From Anaeromonas frigoriresistens (GTDB taxonomy: Bacteria > Bacillota > Clostridia > Tissierellales > SIT17), in assembly GCF_016820655.1 (NCBI RefSeq), contig NZ_WSFT01000050.1, positions 39,369-103,368 of the forward strand: 64,000 bases of DNA, read 5' to 3'. Numbering within the stretch: position 1 is the first letter of the stretch; the number at the start of each line of letters is the position of its first letter. Both the position numbers and the translations under genes were made by a program. Of this stretch, positions 18,141 through 27,144 are shown piece after piece. The notes beneath the pieces were generated by a model. That model searched no databases. It was not told the DNA's origin and saw nothing but the letters and a program-made list of their open reading frames with translations.

Positions 18141-18244
18141 CAATCGTAGGTTCCATAAATCTTTTAATTTAAGTGTTATAATTTCAGTTTTATGCTTACA
18201 GGTTCTTCTATAATTACTCCCGTTACTAAATAATTATAGCATTT

Positions 18245-18835
18245 TTAATCATTCTTATTACCTATCAAACCATAATAAAATAGTTTATTAATATCCATAC
18301 GGAACCTTTGATCTCTTATAGATTGAAATTGAGAACTAGTAACTTTCTCTTTTAACATATTGATATAAAACAATACTGCTTCTGTACAGATTGATCTGTC
18401 AATACAACCTTCTTCTTGTCCCTGTGAAATTAATTTTTTGAAAAAAGGGAGTGTCGTTTCCTTATAAAAACGTTCTAAAAATTCTTTAACCACTGGCTCC
18501 TCAAAAAAAGTGGGGTTAATAGCAGCAAAAGAAAACTTTCTTTCATATTCATCGGTTTTAAACAAGATTTGCTCTATTTTTTCAACAAATGGAAGATCGC
18601 TTTCTAAAATCCTTTCAAAAATTTTTATACTATCTATTAACATTTCATTCAATACTGCCTTTATCAGTCCCTCTTTTGTATCGAAATATTTATATATAGT
18701 GACTTTTGATACATTGGCTTTTTTAGCTATTTCATCTACACTTACCTTTTCTGTCCCGTATTTAGTAAAAAGCACAAAGGCAGCCTCTGTAATATCCTTC
18801 GATTTGCGCTTTCTTCTTTGATTAACTCCATCCAT
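18245..18835 (-). CDS. TetR family regulator
   Basis: 196 residues. The N-terminal helix-turn-helix is VSVDEIAKKANVSKVTIYKYF (about residues 31-51), followed by TKEGLIKAVL. GAGGTGA stands 6 bases before ATG. It is divergent from the membrane protein gene at 18994, with repeated tagttcatttag boxes between them, so it likely represses that gene and itself. Ligand unknown. Confidence 0.9.
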   Translation of the reverse strand: MDGVNQRRKRKSKDITEAAFVLFTKYGTEKVSVDEIAKKANVSKVTIYKYFDTKEGLIKAVLNEMLIDSIKIFERILESDLPFVEKIEQILFKTDEYERKFSFAAINPTFFEEPVVKEFLERFYKETTLPFFKKLISQGQEEGCIDRSICTEAVLFYINMLKEKVTSSQFQSIRDQRFRMDINKLFYYGLIGNKND

Positions 18836-18889
18836 TTTAAATCACCTCAAATATATAATACATAAAAATATGAACTTTTGCAAACAGTA

Positions 18890-18970
18890 TAGTTCATTTA
18901 GTATTGACAATTAATAAATTAAATATTATAATGTACTAAAATAACTAAACTAGTTCATTTAGTTCATTTC
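18890..18970. promoter_or_regulatory. repeated TetR operator boxes
   Basis: The 12-mer tagttcatttag occurs at 18890-18901 and 18951-18962, with a third partial copy (agttcatttc) at 18961-18970. A ttgaca lies at 18904-18909. The layout suits control of both divergent genes. Confidence 0.65.
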
Positions 18971-18993
18971 ATAAAAGGAAGAGAGTGATAAAA

Positions 18994-19491
18994 ATGGATT
19001 TTTCAACTATACTTGATTGGGCTTTTGAACGACACTTAAATCCACTAAGCTGGTATATCCGTCCAATATTTTTGATTGTATTTTGCTATTTTCTTTATAA
19101 GAAAAGTTGGAAGGGCTCAATTATAACATTTTTATTGATGATGAGCAGCATGGTTTGGTTTCCCGCACCAGAAGTAATTAGTCCCCAAATGCAAGAAGTA
19201 TTGGAATTCGAAAAGATGCTTTTAAGTAGTCCCTTTACAGCTATTGCAACTTTATTCGTTCTTATTGCTTTCATGCTTTCAATTGTAATTGTTTTTTGGA
19301 AGCATTCATTGAAAATTGGGGTCATAATCCTTAATCTTACTGTTATCGGAAAAGTCGTTTTTGCATATCTATTTACTGGTGACAGTGGAGCTGGAACTTT
19401 AGGAACTGCTTTTTGGGGATTAGTTTTAATTAATGGCATAGCTGCTATTATCTTTTACTATAACAAACGCAGAAAAAACCAAATTGAATAG
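18994..19491 (+). CDS. four-helix membrane protein under TetR control
   Basis: 165-residue membrane protein with about four hydrophobic segments (FLIVFCYFLY; ITFLLMMSSMVWF; ATLFVLIAFMLSIVIVFW; GLVLINGIAAIIFYY). ATG 18994 is preferred over GTG 18985 because AGGAAGAGAG is properly spaced only for the ATG. No family recognised. The divergent TetR and shared operators suggest an inducible detoxification or efflux helper; that is inference. Confidence 0.75.
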   Translation: MDFSTILDWAFERHLNPLSWYIRPIFLIVFCYFLYKKSWKGSIITFLLMMSSMVWFPAPEVISPQMQEVLEFEKMLLSSPFTAIATLFVLIAFMLSIVIVFWKHSLKIGVIILNLTVIGKVVFAYLFTGDSGAGTLGTAFWGLVLINGIAAIIFYYNKRRKNQIE

Positions 19492-19513
19492 GTATCCAAG
19501 CTATCTCACCGTT

Positions 19514-19551
19514 AATAATGCCGGGAAACTTTCTTGTTTCTCGGCATTATT
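19514..19551 (+). terminator. terminator
   Basis: Perfect 16-base arms (aataatgccgggaaac/gtttctcggcattatt) with 6-base loop, just after the membrane gene stop. Confidence 0.88.
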
Positions 19552-19636
19552 CATTAATTTTCATACATTCCGCTAATTCATAGATTAATTCTTCCTCCAT
19601 CCAAAAACAAATCCTCTGCAGGGACATAGGAACAAG

Positions 19637-19655
19637 GGGACAGGTTTATTGTCCC
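19637..19655. repeat. REP-like hairpin
   Basis: GGGACA-GGTTTAT-TGTCCC, immediately beside a degraded transposase tail. Such short GGGACA hairpins are typical partners of RAYT transposases. Confidence 0.65.
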
Positions 19656-19657
19656 AA

Positions 19658-19738
19658 TCAAATTCTATGAATTACACTTTTGGGTATGCCCGTTACTCTT
19701 TCCAATTGCCTATAGGATTGTAAGGAGTACTTCTCCTT
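19658..19738 (-). pseudogene. RAYT transposase C-terminal fragment
   Basis: Minus strand reads QKEKYSLQSYRQLERVTGIP then KSVIHRI-stop, the typical C-terminal helix-turn-helix of REP-associated tyrosine transposases (RQLERVTGI...). No catalytic part remains. With the adjacent REP-like hairpin it marks a decayed insertion. Confidence 0.72.
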
Positions 19739-19853
19739 TTGAGTCTATTGTATTTATATTTTCTTTCTCGACATAAACAAATCTGCAAAATCCTATACCT
19801 TAACGCAAGTATCAATAGTTCTGCGTAAAAGTTAACACCCCACTAAACAAAAA

Positions 19854-20020
19854 GTTACCTCAAACTTGTAGTCTTAAGTAACATAAAACACACTTAAATA
19901 TTTACCTAAAATCTTTCTAACCTTTTAATTTTCAACCTATTTCTTCTCTATCAACACAACCGTCTCAAGCAGTTGTTTCACTCCTTCGCAAGCAGTGTTA
20001 CGACTTCAACGTGGGGTGAG
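19854..20020 (-). repeat. rlmD 3'-end remnant, copy 6 (candidate att of the recombinase unit)
   Basis: Hairpin 19854-19881, spacer, minus-strand LETVVLIEKK-stop (19935-19970), then a second nested tail HSPHVEVVTLLAKE-stop (19979-20026). It lies about 90 bases downstream of the large serine recombinase gene, where an attachment site is expected. The ttcaac[g/a]tgggg core recurs at the other end of the unit (27189-27199). Confidence 0.78.
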
Positions 20021-20072
20021 TGCTATATGTAGAAAACTATTTTTATTTATCTTATTTAATTAAATCATACCG

Positions 20073-20100
20073 AAAGAGCCTTGGAAATCCAAGACCCTTT
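20073..20100 (-). terminator. terminator of the recombinase gene
   Basis: RNA hairpin (aaagggtcttgga with tccaaggctcttt, one G-U pair), just after the recombinase stop. Confidence 0.7.
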
Positions 20101-20108
20101 GTAACCAT

Positions 20109-21638
20109 CTACCCCATAAGTTCTTTCATGACCTTTTCTGAACCATTGAATTTGTAGTATATTTTTACTATACCATTATCTGATATAACTATCTTATCTA
20201 CAAATCTATTCAGTACTTCACGATTTATACTGTCCAATCTTACTTTCTCATCTACTGATGCTTTGAGTTTACTTAAAAGATTTTCATCTATTTCCTCATC
20301 TAACTCTTTTAAGATCTCTAGCTTTCTTTGCTTTAATTTATTTAACTCATTACCTTTTGAACCTGTTATTAAATCATAATCTGACTTTGTTATTTCTTCA
20401 GCTATTAATTTTTCAAGTGCCTTAGATTTAAACTTTGCTATATTATCTATCTTACTTTCTATAACCCTTAATTCTTTTTCTGCTCTCAATCTATTCTTAG
20501 TTATTCTTTCTTTTATATTTGTATATAACCCTTTATTACTTAAGTTTTTAGATAGCTTTTTTAGGTCATCTTTGATTACATCTACAAGTTCGTCTTCTAT
20601 AACTAATTTAGCACTACAAGCTTTTTTTCCATGTTTATCATGTTTATCATATCTACCACATATATAGCCATGTCGGTTCTCTTTGAAATGAAATCCCCCA
20701 CCACAATCTTCACAATATATTAACCTCGTAAATAAGTTAACATTGAGATGTGGTCTACTACTTTTACTTTTATCATCTGGTGTCTTTCTTCTGCGTGAAT
20801 CTATTAAAGACTGTACCGAATCAAAATCTTCTTTACTAATTATAGGTTCATGAGTGCCTAATACAATTGAATGTTCTTTTTCTGTGAGAACCTTTCTTTT
20901 TTTATTTACTGCACTTATAGTTTCTTCTCTGTTTTGGTCTAAATACCCTAAATAGTGGGGATTTTCTAATGTTTTTCTTACTGTTGAACCATGCCATAGT
21001 GGACTTGCATTTTTCTTTCCTAATACTTCTGATGGTGTTCTGATTCTATCATTGTATAATCCCCTTGCAATTGCATCAAATCCCTTACCCCCAAGATATT
21101 CTCTAAAAATCCTACGTACAATTTCTGGTGTTTCATTATCTGCTATATTTAATTTACCATCTATCTTTATATAACCATATGGTGCACTTCCATTATATTT
21201 TCCATTTTTAGCTCTTGTCTTTAGTGTCATCTTTATTCTTTGTGATGTTCTTTCTACTTCTTGTTCATATACCCAAGCATATAACCCAAACATTTGGGTA
21301 TCTCCTTTTAAGGTATCAATAGCACCATCTAGTGTTATAAGATGTACACTGTTATTTTCCAATAATTCTTTTAACTTCATAGAAAGACCTTGGTTCCTTG
21401 CTAAACGACTTAGTTCCTTTGCTAGTATAATATCAAATTTACCTGCTTGAGCATCATCCAACATTAGTTGATAATTCTTTCTATTCTCAACTGTACCCGT
21501 CTTTTTATCTTCATAAAACTTGTATATCTCCCAGCCTTTTTCTTTGACATAATTCTCAAAGAACTGTTTCTGATAAAGAGGAGAGTCTTGCTGCCCCTCT
21601 TTATCACTTGATACTCTAACATAAACTGCTGCTCGCAT
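20109..21638 (-). CDS. large serine recombinase / integrase
   Basis: 509-residue site-specific recombinase. The resolvase-type catalytic domain (residues 1-145) has the nucleophilic Ser in VYVRVSSDKEG and the arginine motif AKELSRLARNQ. A recombinase domain follows (YGYIKIDGKLNIADNETPEI), then a zinc ribbon (YCEDCGGGF ... YICGRYDK ... CSAKL) and a coiled-coil tail. This is the build of integrases of phages and conjugative or mobilisable elements. The start ATG overlaps the stop of the small upstream gene (TAATG). An rlmD 3'-end remnant lies just downstream and another rlmD end at 27145, so the likely target is the rlmD 3' end (inference). Confidence 0.93.
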   Translation of the reverse strand: MRAAVYVRVSSDKEGQQDSPLYQKQFFENYVKEKGWEIYKFYEDKKTGTVENRKNYQLMLDDAQAGKFDIILAKELSRLARNQGLSMKLKELLENNSVHLITLDGAIDTLKGDTQMFGLYAWVYEQEVERTSQRIKMTLKTRAKNGKYNGSAPYGYIKIDGKLNIADNETPEIVRRIFREYLGGKGFDAIARGLYNDRIRTPSEVLGKKNASPLWHGSTVRKTLENPHYLGYLDQNREETISAVNKKRKVLTEKEHSIVLGTHEPIISKEDFDSVQSLIDSRRRKTPDDKSKSSRPHLNVNLFTRLIYCEDCGGGFHFKENRHGYICGRYDKHDKHGKKACSAKLVIEDELVDVIKDDLKKLSKNLSNKGLYTNIKERITKNRLRAEKELRVIESKIDNIAKFKSKALEKLIAEEITKSDYDLITGSKGNELNKLKQRKLEILKELDEEIDENLLSKLKASVDEKVRLDSINREVLNRFVDKIVISDNGIVKIYYKFNGSEKVMKELMG

Positions 21639-21811
21639 TAAGCCACCTCCTTATCAGAAGGTTGCTCTTGCATCTCTACTGAAAGTTCTTCATCTAACAC
21701 TGTATCAATTGTAGCTCTAAAATACGCAGTAAACATATCCTCCACTCTACAATTGCTGGTGTCAGTGAAGAATCTCTCCACTTTTAGAATTGTCTTAGCT
21801 TGTTTTTTCAT
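21638..21811 (-). CDS. 57-residue protein coupled to the recombinase
   Basis: Small acidic protein (MKKQAKTILKVERFFT..., then VEDMFTAYFRATIDTVLDEE) with GGAGG before ATG 21811. Its stop overlaps the recombinase start as TAATG, so translation is coupled. Similar small genes precede serine recombinases in conjugative transposons. Function unknown; it may be an accessory or excision-control factor. Confidence 0.7.
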   Translation of the reverse strand: MKKQAKTILKVERFFTDTSNCRVEDMFTAYFRATIDTVLDEELSVEMQEQPSDKEVA

Positions 21812-21973
21812 TTCAGTTTCCTCCTAGATTATCGACTTCACTTAATCTAGAAGTAACTGTCTCTATTTTAGTAAAATTTCCTAATTACTTTAAATAATTA
21901 GGAAATCCAAAACCTTTTATTTAAGAAAACTTCTTAATATCAGAACAAATGGGAATCTTTAGCTATAAAATTT

Positions 21974-21995
21974 GCTCTAATACTGATATCAGAGC
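21974..21995 (-). terminator. terminator-like hairpin
   Basis: Stem gctctgata/tattagagc (one G-U pair) with aaatttta following on the minus strand, 10 bases after the resolvase stop. Confidence 0.6.
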
Positions 21996-22003
21996 CTTTA
22001 GTA

Positions 22004-22582
22004 TCAATCAATCCCTAATTTATTTTTTCTTTTAGCTCTTACTAAAGTACTTTTTGAAATACCCGTCATCTGTTCTACTTGTTTATATGTATGATGTTCT
22101 AATAACTGTAGAGCATGCTCTATCTGAATCTTGTTAAACTTTAATGGTCTACCCTCTTTAAAGTTTTTTGATTGCCTAGCTATCATCTTACCCTCTTGTG
22201 TTCTTTCTACAATCATATCTCTTTCAAATTCTGCAAAAGAAAAAAATATATTTCTTATTAATCTACTTGACGGTGTATTATCCATGATTCCAACATTCAG
22301 AATATGAACCTTTATGCCATCATCTATTAACATATTAACTAACTCACTACCTCTAGTAAGAGACCTTGCAATTCTATCTAGTTTTGTAACTATTAATATA
22401 TCTCCCTCTTTTATCTCTGATAAAAGAATCTTTAAATTCGGTCTATCTAAATTCTTACCTGTTACACTATCACTATATACTACCTCTGCTCCATGTTCTT
22501 TAAGTATTTTTTCTTGACTTTCTAAGGAATTTCCATCCTTTACTTGACCGCTTGTACTGACCCTTGCATACCCATAAACCAT
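22004..22582 (-). CDS. serine resolvase/invertase
   Basis: 192-residue small serine recombinase of the Tn3-resolvase/Hin group. Catalytic Ser is in [24 protein letters not shown] and [14 protein letters not shown] follow. The C-terminal helix-turn-helix is [24 protein letters not shown] is preceded by a G-rich site (GGGGGAAAAGG). It lies beside the large serine recombinase and may resolve dimers or act with it on the same element. Confidence 0.92.
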   Translation of the reverse strand: MVYGYARVSTSGQVKDGNSLESQEKILKEHGAEVVYSDSVTGKNLDRPNLKILLSEIKEGDILIVTKLDRIARSLTRGSELVNMLIDDGIKVHILNVGIMDNTPSSRLIRNIFFSFAEFERDMIVERTQEGKMIARQSKNFKEGRPLKFNKIQIEHALQLLEHHTYKQVEQMTGISKSTLVRAKRKNKLGID

Positions 22583-22686
22583 TCCTTTTCCCCCTTACTT
22601 TTGACTATAACTTATGATTATCTTATTTCTTCTAACTTGTGTAATGGATTCATTAGCACCTAAACTTAAAAGTTCTGACACTAAAT

Positions 22687-23190
22687 TTATCTATCTATCT
22701 TTTTTCTACTTGCCCCAAATGCTTTTAGCAGTCTATAAAACTGTGTTCTATGTACATTTAGTTCACTTAATGCCTCTACTTCTGATATACTTTTATCCAT
22801 ATATTTTTTTACTACTTCCAAGAATTCTGCTGGATACTTTTTATCCAATTTTTGCTTCCTACTAGTCATGTCAATAATGCTGCTTAGTAAATATCCCAAG
22901 GCTGGTACATCTTCAACATCTTCTGTACTAAATAGTCCATCTTTTGTTCTAATTACCATTCCTTTTTCTAAGGCTAAATTTATTGCTTCCTTTATTTCTT
23001 CTACTGATGTAAAGGCATTTTCTATACTCTCTATTTCAATTTCTTCCTTACTATCGCTTGCTCTTATTACATCAATCAAAGTCTTTCTTTCTCTTTCACC
23101 TGAAATCACAGTAATAGTTTCAACCTTACTACTATATTTAATAGCTTGTTCATATTCTGAGTAATTTCTAACTACTAGGAATCTCTTCAT
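22687..23190 (-). CDS. hypothetical protein with C-terminal helix-turn-helix
   Basis: 167 residues from ATG 23190 (AAGGGGG 8 bases upstream). The N-terminal part starts MKRFLVVRNYSEYEQAIKYS; the C-terminal end reads SISEVEALSELNVHRTQFYR LLKAFG, split here, a helix-turn-helix of the kind found in recombinase-associated proteins. Family not recognised. It belongs to the recombinase unit by position and strand. Confidence 0.65.
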   Translation of the reverse strand: MKRFLVVRNYSEYEQAIKYSSKVETITVISGERERKTLIDVIRASDSKEEIEIESIENAFTSVEEIKEAINLALEKGMVIRTKDGLFSTEDVEDVPALGYLLSSIIDMTSRKQKLDKKYPAEFLEVVKKYMDKSISEVEALSELNVHRTQFYRLLKAFGASRKKIDR

Positions 23191-23221
23191 CCCTTCTACC
23201 CCCTTATATAACTTATCTACC

Positions 23222-23713
23222 TTATTTACCATAACTGAACTGACTCTTGATTAAAACTTCTGAAATTATTCTTATACTATCTTTTACATCCTCATAAACA
23301 TTTTGAGAAAACCTAGACATATCTTCATATACTGTAATCCCTGAGTAATTTTCTGACATACTATAGACCACCTTATCTCCAAATACATAACATTTTCCAT
23401 AAACTAATTTTTCATTGATGCTATTTAATACCCCAAATAAATAACTTTTACAATCTAACTCTAGGTTATTACATACTACTTCCATTTCAATTCGCTTCTT
23501 ATCTATATCAATTACATAGATATACTCATAATCAAAATCTATAGCCTTAGCTTGGATTGACAAAGAATCATAGAAACAACTATGAAAATCTCCCGACCAA
23601 TCTACTACTGTATGCATAGCTCCTAGAATCTCATAATCTCTATAATGTTTTGTCAAGCTACTAACATCCTTGTTATGTTTGATTATTTCTTCTAACCTCT
23701 TTGAATATCGCAT
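23222..23713 (-). CDS. hypothetical protein
   Basis: 163 residues from ATG 23713 (GAGGG 9 bases upstream; an earlier ATG overlaps that site). Soluble, mixed alpha/beta, no motif I recognise. It lies 31 bases before the helix-turn-helix gene and is probably co-transcribed with it. Part of the recombinase unit by position. Confidence 0.6.
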   Translation of the reverse strand: MRYSKRLEEIIKHNKDVSSLTKHYRDYEILGAMHTVVDWSGDFHSCFYDSLSIQAKAIDFDYEYIYVIDIDKKRIEMEVVCNNLELDCKSYLFGVLNSINEKLVYGKCYVFGDKVVYSMSENYSGITVYEDMSRFSQNVYEDVKDSIRIISEVLIKSQFSYGK

Positions 23714-23850
23714 TGTTTTATACCCTCCCATACATTATTAAAATTTCTCCTCTACCTTTATTAGTCCCTTAGCCTCCATATATGCATATATATGATTACA
23801 TGTGTCAAAATTCTATTTTCTTTGATACATACAGTATTTGTGCATAAAAA

Positions 23851-23876
23851 TAAGGCGCCTTAGTTACAAGACACCT
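23851..23876 (-). terminator. terminator
   Basis: RNA hairpin aaggtgtctt/aaggcgcctt (two G-U pairs) followed by atttttatg on the minus strand. The rest of the 23714-24062 gap is AT-rich, with no gene seen. Confidence 0.7.
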
Positions 23877-24062
23877 TAATAAACCTTGCTTAATAGCAAG
23901 AAAATTTATTTACTTATAATGTTGCTAATATTTATTAACCACCAACCAACACCGCCACCAATAATGAATATTCCAAAATTATATTTTCTTTTAAGTTCAC
24001 CATAGTAAACAATTATTGATTAATCATATTTAAATCAACTAAATTTCTTTCTTATTAGTATA

Positions 24063-24401
24063 CTAACTATTATTATTTATATTGTTATTATATATTTGCA
24101 TCATTTGTTTTTTCTTAACAAGTAGAAGTATAAGAAGAGCTACCTGACTGGCAACTAACATTCCTATCCCTAGTATTAAACCTCCAAAAAATATAAATTC
24201 ATTAACTCCCCAAGAAAAGAAAAACCATCCTAATATTACACAGAATCCTATAGAAAAATTAATTACACTTACAATCAAAGTTTGTGAACCAAACAATCCT
24301 GTCTTTTTAATCATTTTAGAATCAAAAATATAACCAATTGACCAAGCAAAAATCATAAATCCTATATAAATCATTAATGCTATATCACTTCTTTCCAACA
24401 T
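24063..24401 (-). CDS. four-helix membrane protein
   Basis: 112 residues from ATG 24401 (GGAGGG 8 bases upstream). About four membrane segments (LMIYIGFMIFAWSIGYIF; TLIVSVINFSIGFCVILGWF; FIFFGGLILGIGMLVASQVA; ends LLILLLVKKK). No family assigned. It is the last gene after the sigma-antisigma-YfjL run and could be part of that stress operon. Confidence 0.7.
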   Translation of the reverse strand: MLERSDIALMIYIGFMIFAWSIGYIFDSKMIKKTGLFGSQTLIVSVINFSIGFCVILGWFFFSWGVNEFIFFGGLILGIGMLVASQVALLILLLVKKKQMMQIYNNNINNNS

Positions 24402-24447
24402 CACACTTACCCTCCTGTAGCAATTACAGTTTTAATTCAGTTTATAG

Positions 24448-25215
24448 CTATTTATTTTCTCCCTTAATAAAAACACTGATTCCACCAACACTATCACTAT
24501 TTTTAGCCTCTTTAAGAAGAGTTATAAGTTCACCACTTTGAATATCAGCAGGAGTAACCCCGTTTACCATTACAAGCGTGCCATTATTTTCAGCATATAA
24601 ACCATATTTTTTAAAATTATAACCATTATTTACAAATGCCTTATGTGCATCAGTTAAAACCTTTGCAATGCCTTCTAAAGAGTTAGCACCTAAATCAAGC
24701 CGAATTGTAACCTCTGTATCCAAGAGCAATGATTTGTCAAATTTCATATCAAGTTCTAAAACATCATTAGCATTTTCATATACTTCTTTATCATACATCA
24801 CCATTGTAGTGTTGTTTTCGTACCCAAGTTCTTTAGCAACAATCTCTTTTGCAATAGTAGAGTATTCATCTGAAAGCCTTTCTAATGTATTAAACATCCC
24901 TAATACATGGATTTTGTAGTCATCCCTCTGAACTTTACCGTCTCTATAATATATAGCAAATTTAGTATCAATACTGGTTCTAGATTCAGCTCTGGCCACA
25001 TACGATGCATCCTTAAAGTTATACCTTGCTTCTGCTATTATAAGGTCCAAAGCAGAATAATTTTCATCCACATATTTCTCTATAGCCCTATTCGCCATCA
25101 TTGCTGATATTGGATTACCTACAAAAGCATTTGTAATAAAAAGAATACCACTAATAAGTGCTATTGCTACTACTCCTGCAACTATCTTTAATATAATCTT
25201 ATTTGTATTTTTCAT
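24448..25215 (-). CDS. YfjL-like membrane-anchored protein
   Basis: 255 residues with one N-terminal membrane helix (IILKIVAGVVAIALISGILF) and an outer domain resembling YfjL-like proteins (ANRAIEKYVDENYSALDLII, then YNFKDASYVA). ATG 25215 is chosen, with AAAGGTG 6 bases upstream; an in-frame GTG at 25224 overlaps the previous stop but lacks a site. It is third in a sigma-antisigma operon and may take part in signal sensing (inference). Confidence 0.7.
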   Translation of the reverse strand: MKNTNKIILKIVAGVVAIALISGILFITNAFVGNPISAMMANRAIEKYVDENYSALDLIIAEARYNFKDASYVARAESRTSIDTKFAIYYRDGKVQRDDYKIHVLGMFNTLERLSDEYSTIAKEIVAKELGYENNTTMVMYDKEVYENANDVLELDMKFDKSLLLDTEVTIRLDLGANSLEGIAKVLTDAHKAFVNNGYNFKKYGLYAENNGTLVMVNGVTPADIQSGELITLLKEAKNSDSVGGISVFIKGENK

Positions 25216-25220
25216 TTTAT

Positions 25221-25751
25221 TCACCTTTCTTTTCTAAATGCAAATTTTAGAAGCATTGCAATAATTACTCCTAGTCCGACTAAAACCGTATATATTAAAC
25301 TGAAATATAATCCACTATATAGTGCAATCCATTCAAATCCACCTGATATTATGCCCGTTACAGTTTGCCATAAATATGTGAGTAGGAAAATTGCAGTGGG
25401 AGCCAAATACCATTTCCTTTTAAATACAGCAAGGGAAGCCCCTCCAATAATAGGCATTATGAGCAAGTTATAAAACATCCCCATAGAGTTTGAAAGGGCA
25501 ACACCAATAATAGCACCTACTACAAGAACTGTGAGTTGTGTTATAAAAATACTACGTTTGATAGCAAAAATTACTTTTTCATCTTTTATTGATGTCTGTT
25601 CCACACTATTAGATTTGAAGATATCAAACTCAGCTTTACAACTTTTACACCTTTTAATATGTTCAGTAACGATTACTATGCTATCATCACTTGCTACACC
25701 ATCTTTTACAAGCGGCATCAAGTCGAGAATTACATTACAAGATATATTCAA
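25221..25751 (-). CDS. zf-HC2 anti-sigma factor
   Basis: 176-residue anti-sigma factor. The N-terminal zinc-binding anti-sigma domain has an early Cys (ISCNVILDLMPL) and EHIKRCKSCKAEF (HxxxCxxC). About four membrane helices follow. Its start overlaps the sigma gene stop by 4 bases (ATGA), so sigma and anti-sigma are made together. It is unlike the YhdL-type anti-sigma at 440. Confidence 0.87.
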   Translation of the reverse strand: MNISCNVILDLMPLVKDGVASDDSIVIVTEHIKRCKSCKAEFDIFKSNSVEQTSIKDEKVIFAIKRSIFITQLTVLVVGAIIGVALSNSMGMFYNLLIMPIIGGASLAVFKRKWYLAPTAIFLLTYLWQTVTGIISGGFEWIALYSGLYFSLIYTVLVGLGVIIAMLLKFAFRKER

Positions 25752-26236
25752 CTCAGTCCCTCCTTTTCTAAGATTGTTTTAATCCATTTTTTTGTACGAA
25801 AATCAATAACCCTTGCTGAGCCTTCTGATATATTTACCTCATATCCAATTTCACTAAAGCTATAACCCTCTACCCGCATATTCACTATTTTTTGAGTACG
25901 CTCATCTTTCTCCGATAATAGACTCTTGATTCTATATACTATTTCTTTTGTAATCAGTCTTTCTGCTATACTATCTGATATATATAGTTCCAAAAGGTCA
26001 TTATATTCAACTGTATGTTTTTCTTTCCTCACCCTTTGAAGCCACAAGTTTCTAGCTATAGAAAAAAGCCATGTTTTCAAGGAAGATTGTCCTTTAAAGT
26101 TTCCGATAGATGATATAGCACTTACAAAGGTTTCCGATAGTAAATCTTCTGAAAGGTTAGGATTATGAGTTAAAGAAAGTAAATATCTGTAAACATCCTG
26201 CTTATAAGTCATATATAGATTCTCTATTTTCTCCAC
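25748..26236 (-). CDS. ECF sigma factor
   Basis: 162-residue sigma factor. Region 2 is DVYRYLLSLTHNPNLSEDLL and SSLKTWLFSIARNLWLQRVR; region 4 is RTQKIVNMRVEGYSFSEIGY and ISEGSARVIDFRTKKWI. It leads the operon sigma, zf-HC2 anti-sigma, YfjL-like, membrane protein. The gene lies inside the region bounded by rlmD ends, so it may travel with the recombinase or be an older insertion. Confidence 0.9.
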   Translation of the reverse strand: MEKIENLYMTYKQDVYRYLLSLTHNPNLSEDLLSETFVSAISSIGNFKGQSSLKTWLFSIARNLWLQRVRKEKHTVEYNDLLELYISDSIAERLITKEIVYRIKSLLSEKDERTQKIVNMRVEGYSFSEIGYEVNISEGSARVIDFRTKKWIKTILEKEGLS

Positions 26237-26337
26237 TTAAATCCTCCTTTCATATATTAGTCACATTTTTTATTGAAACGTTACATAATTTTTAAAAAAT
26301 TATTTCCTTTGTATCAATAACCTCATACCTTATAAAG

Positions 26338-26655
26338 TCAAAATGGTATTTTACCAGACTTTAGTTCTTGGTCAATTATTTTTTCTTTTTCTTTTCGTGT
26401 TGGTATGCCTAAAAACTGCTCTTTTACCTTTTTTCTGTTTTGTTCTGTATTATACATCAATGATACTGGTCTTACAATCTTTATTGTAGTAGACATATTT
26501 TCAAGATAGGATACTTGTTTACATATAGGACATATAAATTCCATCCTACCTACTATACCCTTTCTTATAAGCCCTATTGCCTTTTTACAATGATGGCAAT
26601 ATATTGAATCAAAATCTGCTCTATCTAATGTCACTTTTTTATTGGAATTCATCAT
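26338..26655 (-). CDS. zinc-ribbon protein
   Basis: 105 residues with two CxxC pairs forming a zinc ribbon (IYCHHCKKAIGLI and EFICPICKQVSYL, residues 19-50). The tail is rich in Lys/Glu. AGAGGT stands before ATG. It is probably the second gene of a two-gene run with 26674. Common build among small proteins of mobile elements; function unknown. Confidence 0.7.
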   Translation of the reverse strand: MMNSNKKVTLDRADFDSIYCHHCKKAIGLIRKGIVGRMEFICPICKQVSYLENMSTTIKIVRPVSLMYNTEQNRKKVKEQFLGIPTRKEKEKIIDQELKSGKIPF

Positions 26656-26673
26656 TATCTACCTCTTATAATA

Positions 26674-26958
26674 TTAATAATCAATACCTGATATAAGTAC
26701 ATCTTCATTTGATGATTCATATTCTTCTTGAAATTCAAGTTGTAGATATAATACTTTCTCATACCATGTCTTATATACATCTAGCTTCTCTTCTAAGGTT
26801 TCAACATCTTCTATATCTATTTCATAGTTACATCTAAGTGTTGCTATATGAAAAGTATCATCATATTGATTTCTAATCATCATTTCAACCTTTTTAATTT
26901 CCTTTTTTATGTGTTCTACTTGTACCTCTATCAGTTCTTTCTCTATATAAGATTTCAT
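26674..26958 (-). CDS. small coiled-coil protein
   Basis: 94 residues, strongly helical and charged (MKSYIEKELIEVQVEHIKKE), then acidic. GAAGGTG upstream of ATG. It stands at the right end of the recombinase unit, 18 bases before the zinc-ribbon gene. Not recognised. Confidence 0.6.
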   Translation of the reverse strand: MKSYIEKELIEVQVEHIKKEIKKVEMMIRNQYDDTFHIATLRCNYEIDIEDVETLEEKLDVYKTWYEKVLYLQLEFQEEYESSNEDVLISGIDY

Positions 26959-27096
26959 ATGGCACCTTCTTTCTATTCTTTTTTACTTATCTATTACAAA
27001 TTAAGTATCTTGCCCTATATTAATATCTCCTCCTCTGGTTGTTTATGTCCACCTTATATTCATGTCTCATTTTCTACTTTATTTTAGATACATTTT

Positions 27097-27133
27097 AAAA
27101 GCTATCTCTTTTTCCTATAAAGAGATAGCTTTT
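27097..27133. terminator. terminator after the rlmD fragment
   Basis: Perfect 15-base arms (aaaagctatctcttt and complement) with 7-base loop, 12 bases past the end of the broken rlmD copy. Confidence 0.9.
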
Positions 27134-27144
27134 ATCTAACCATA

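Noticed and set aside
19854..20020. CRISPR-like or tandem repeat array from recurring motifs
   Set aside because: The recurring sequences are dispersed, not regularly spaced, and translate as methyltransferase C-termini.
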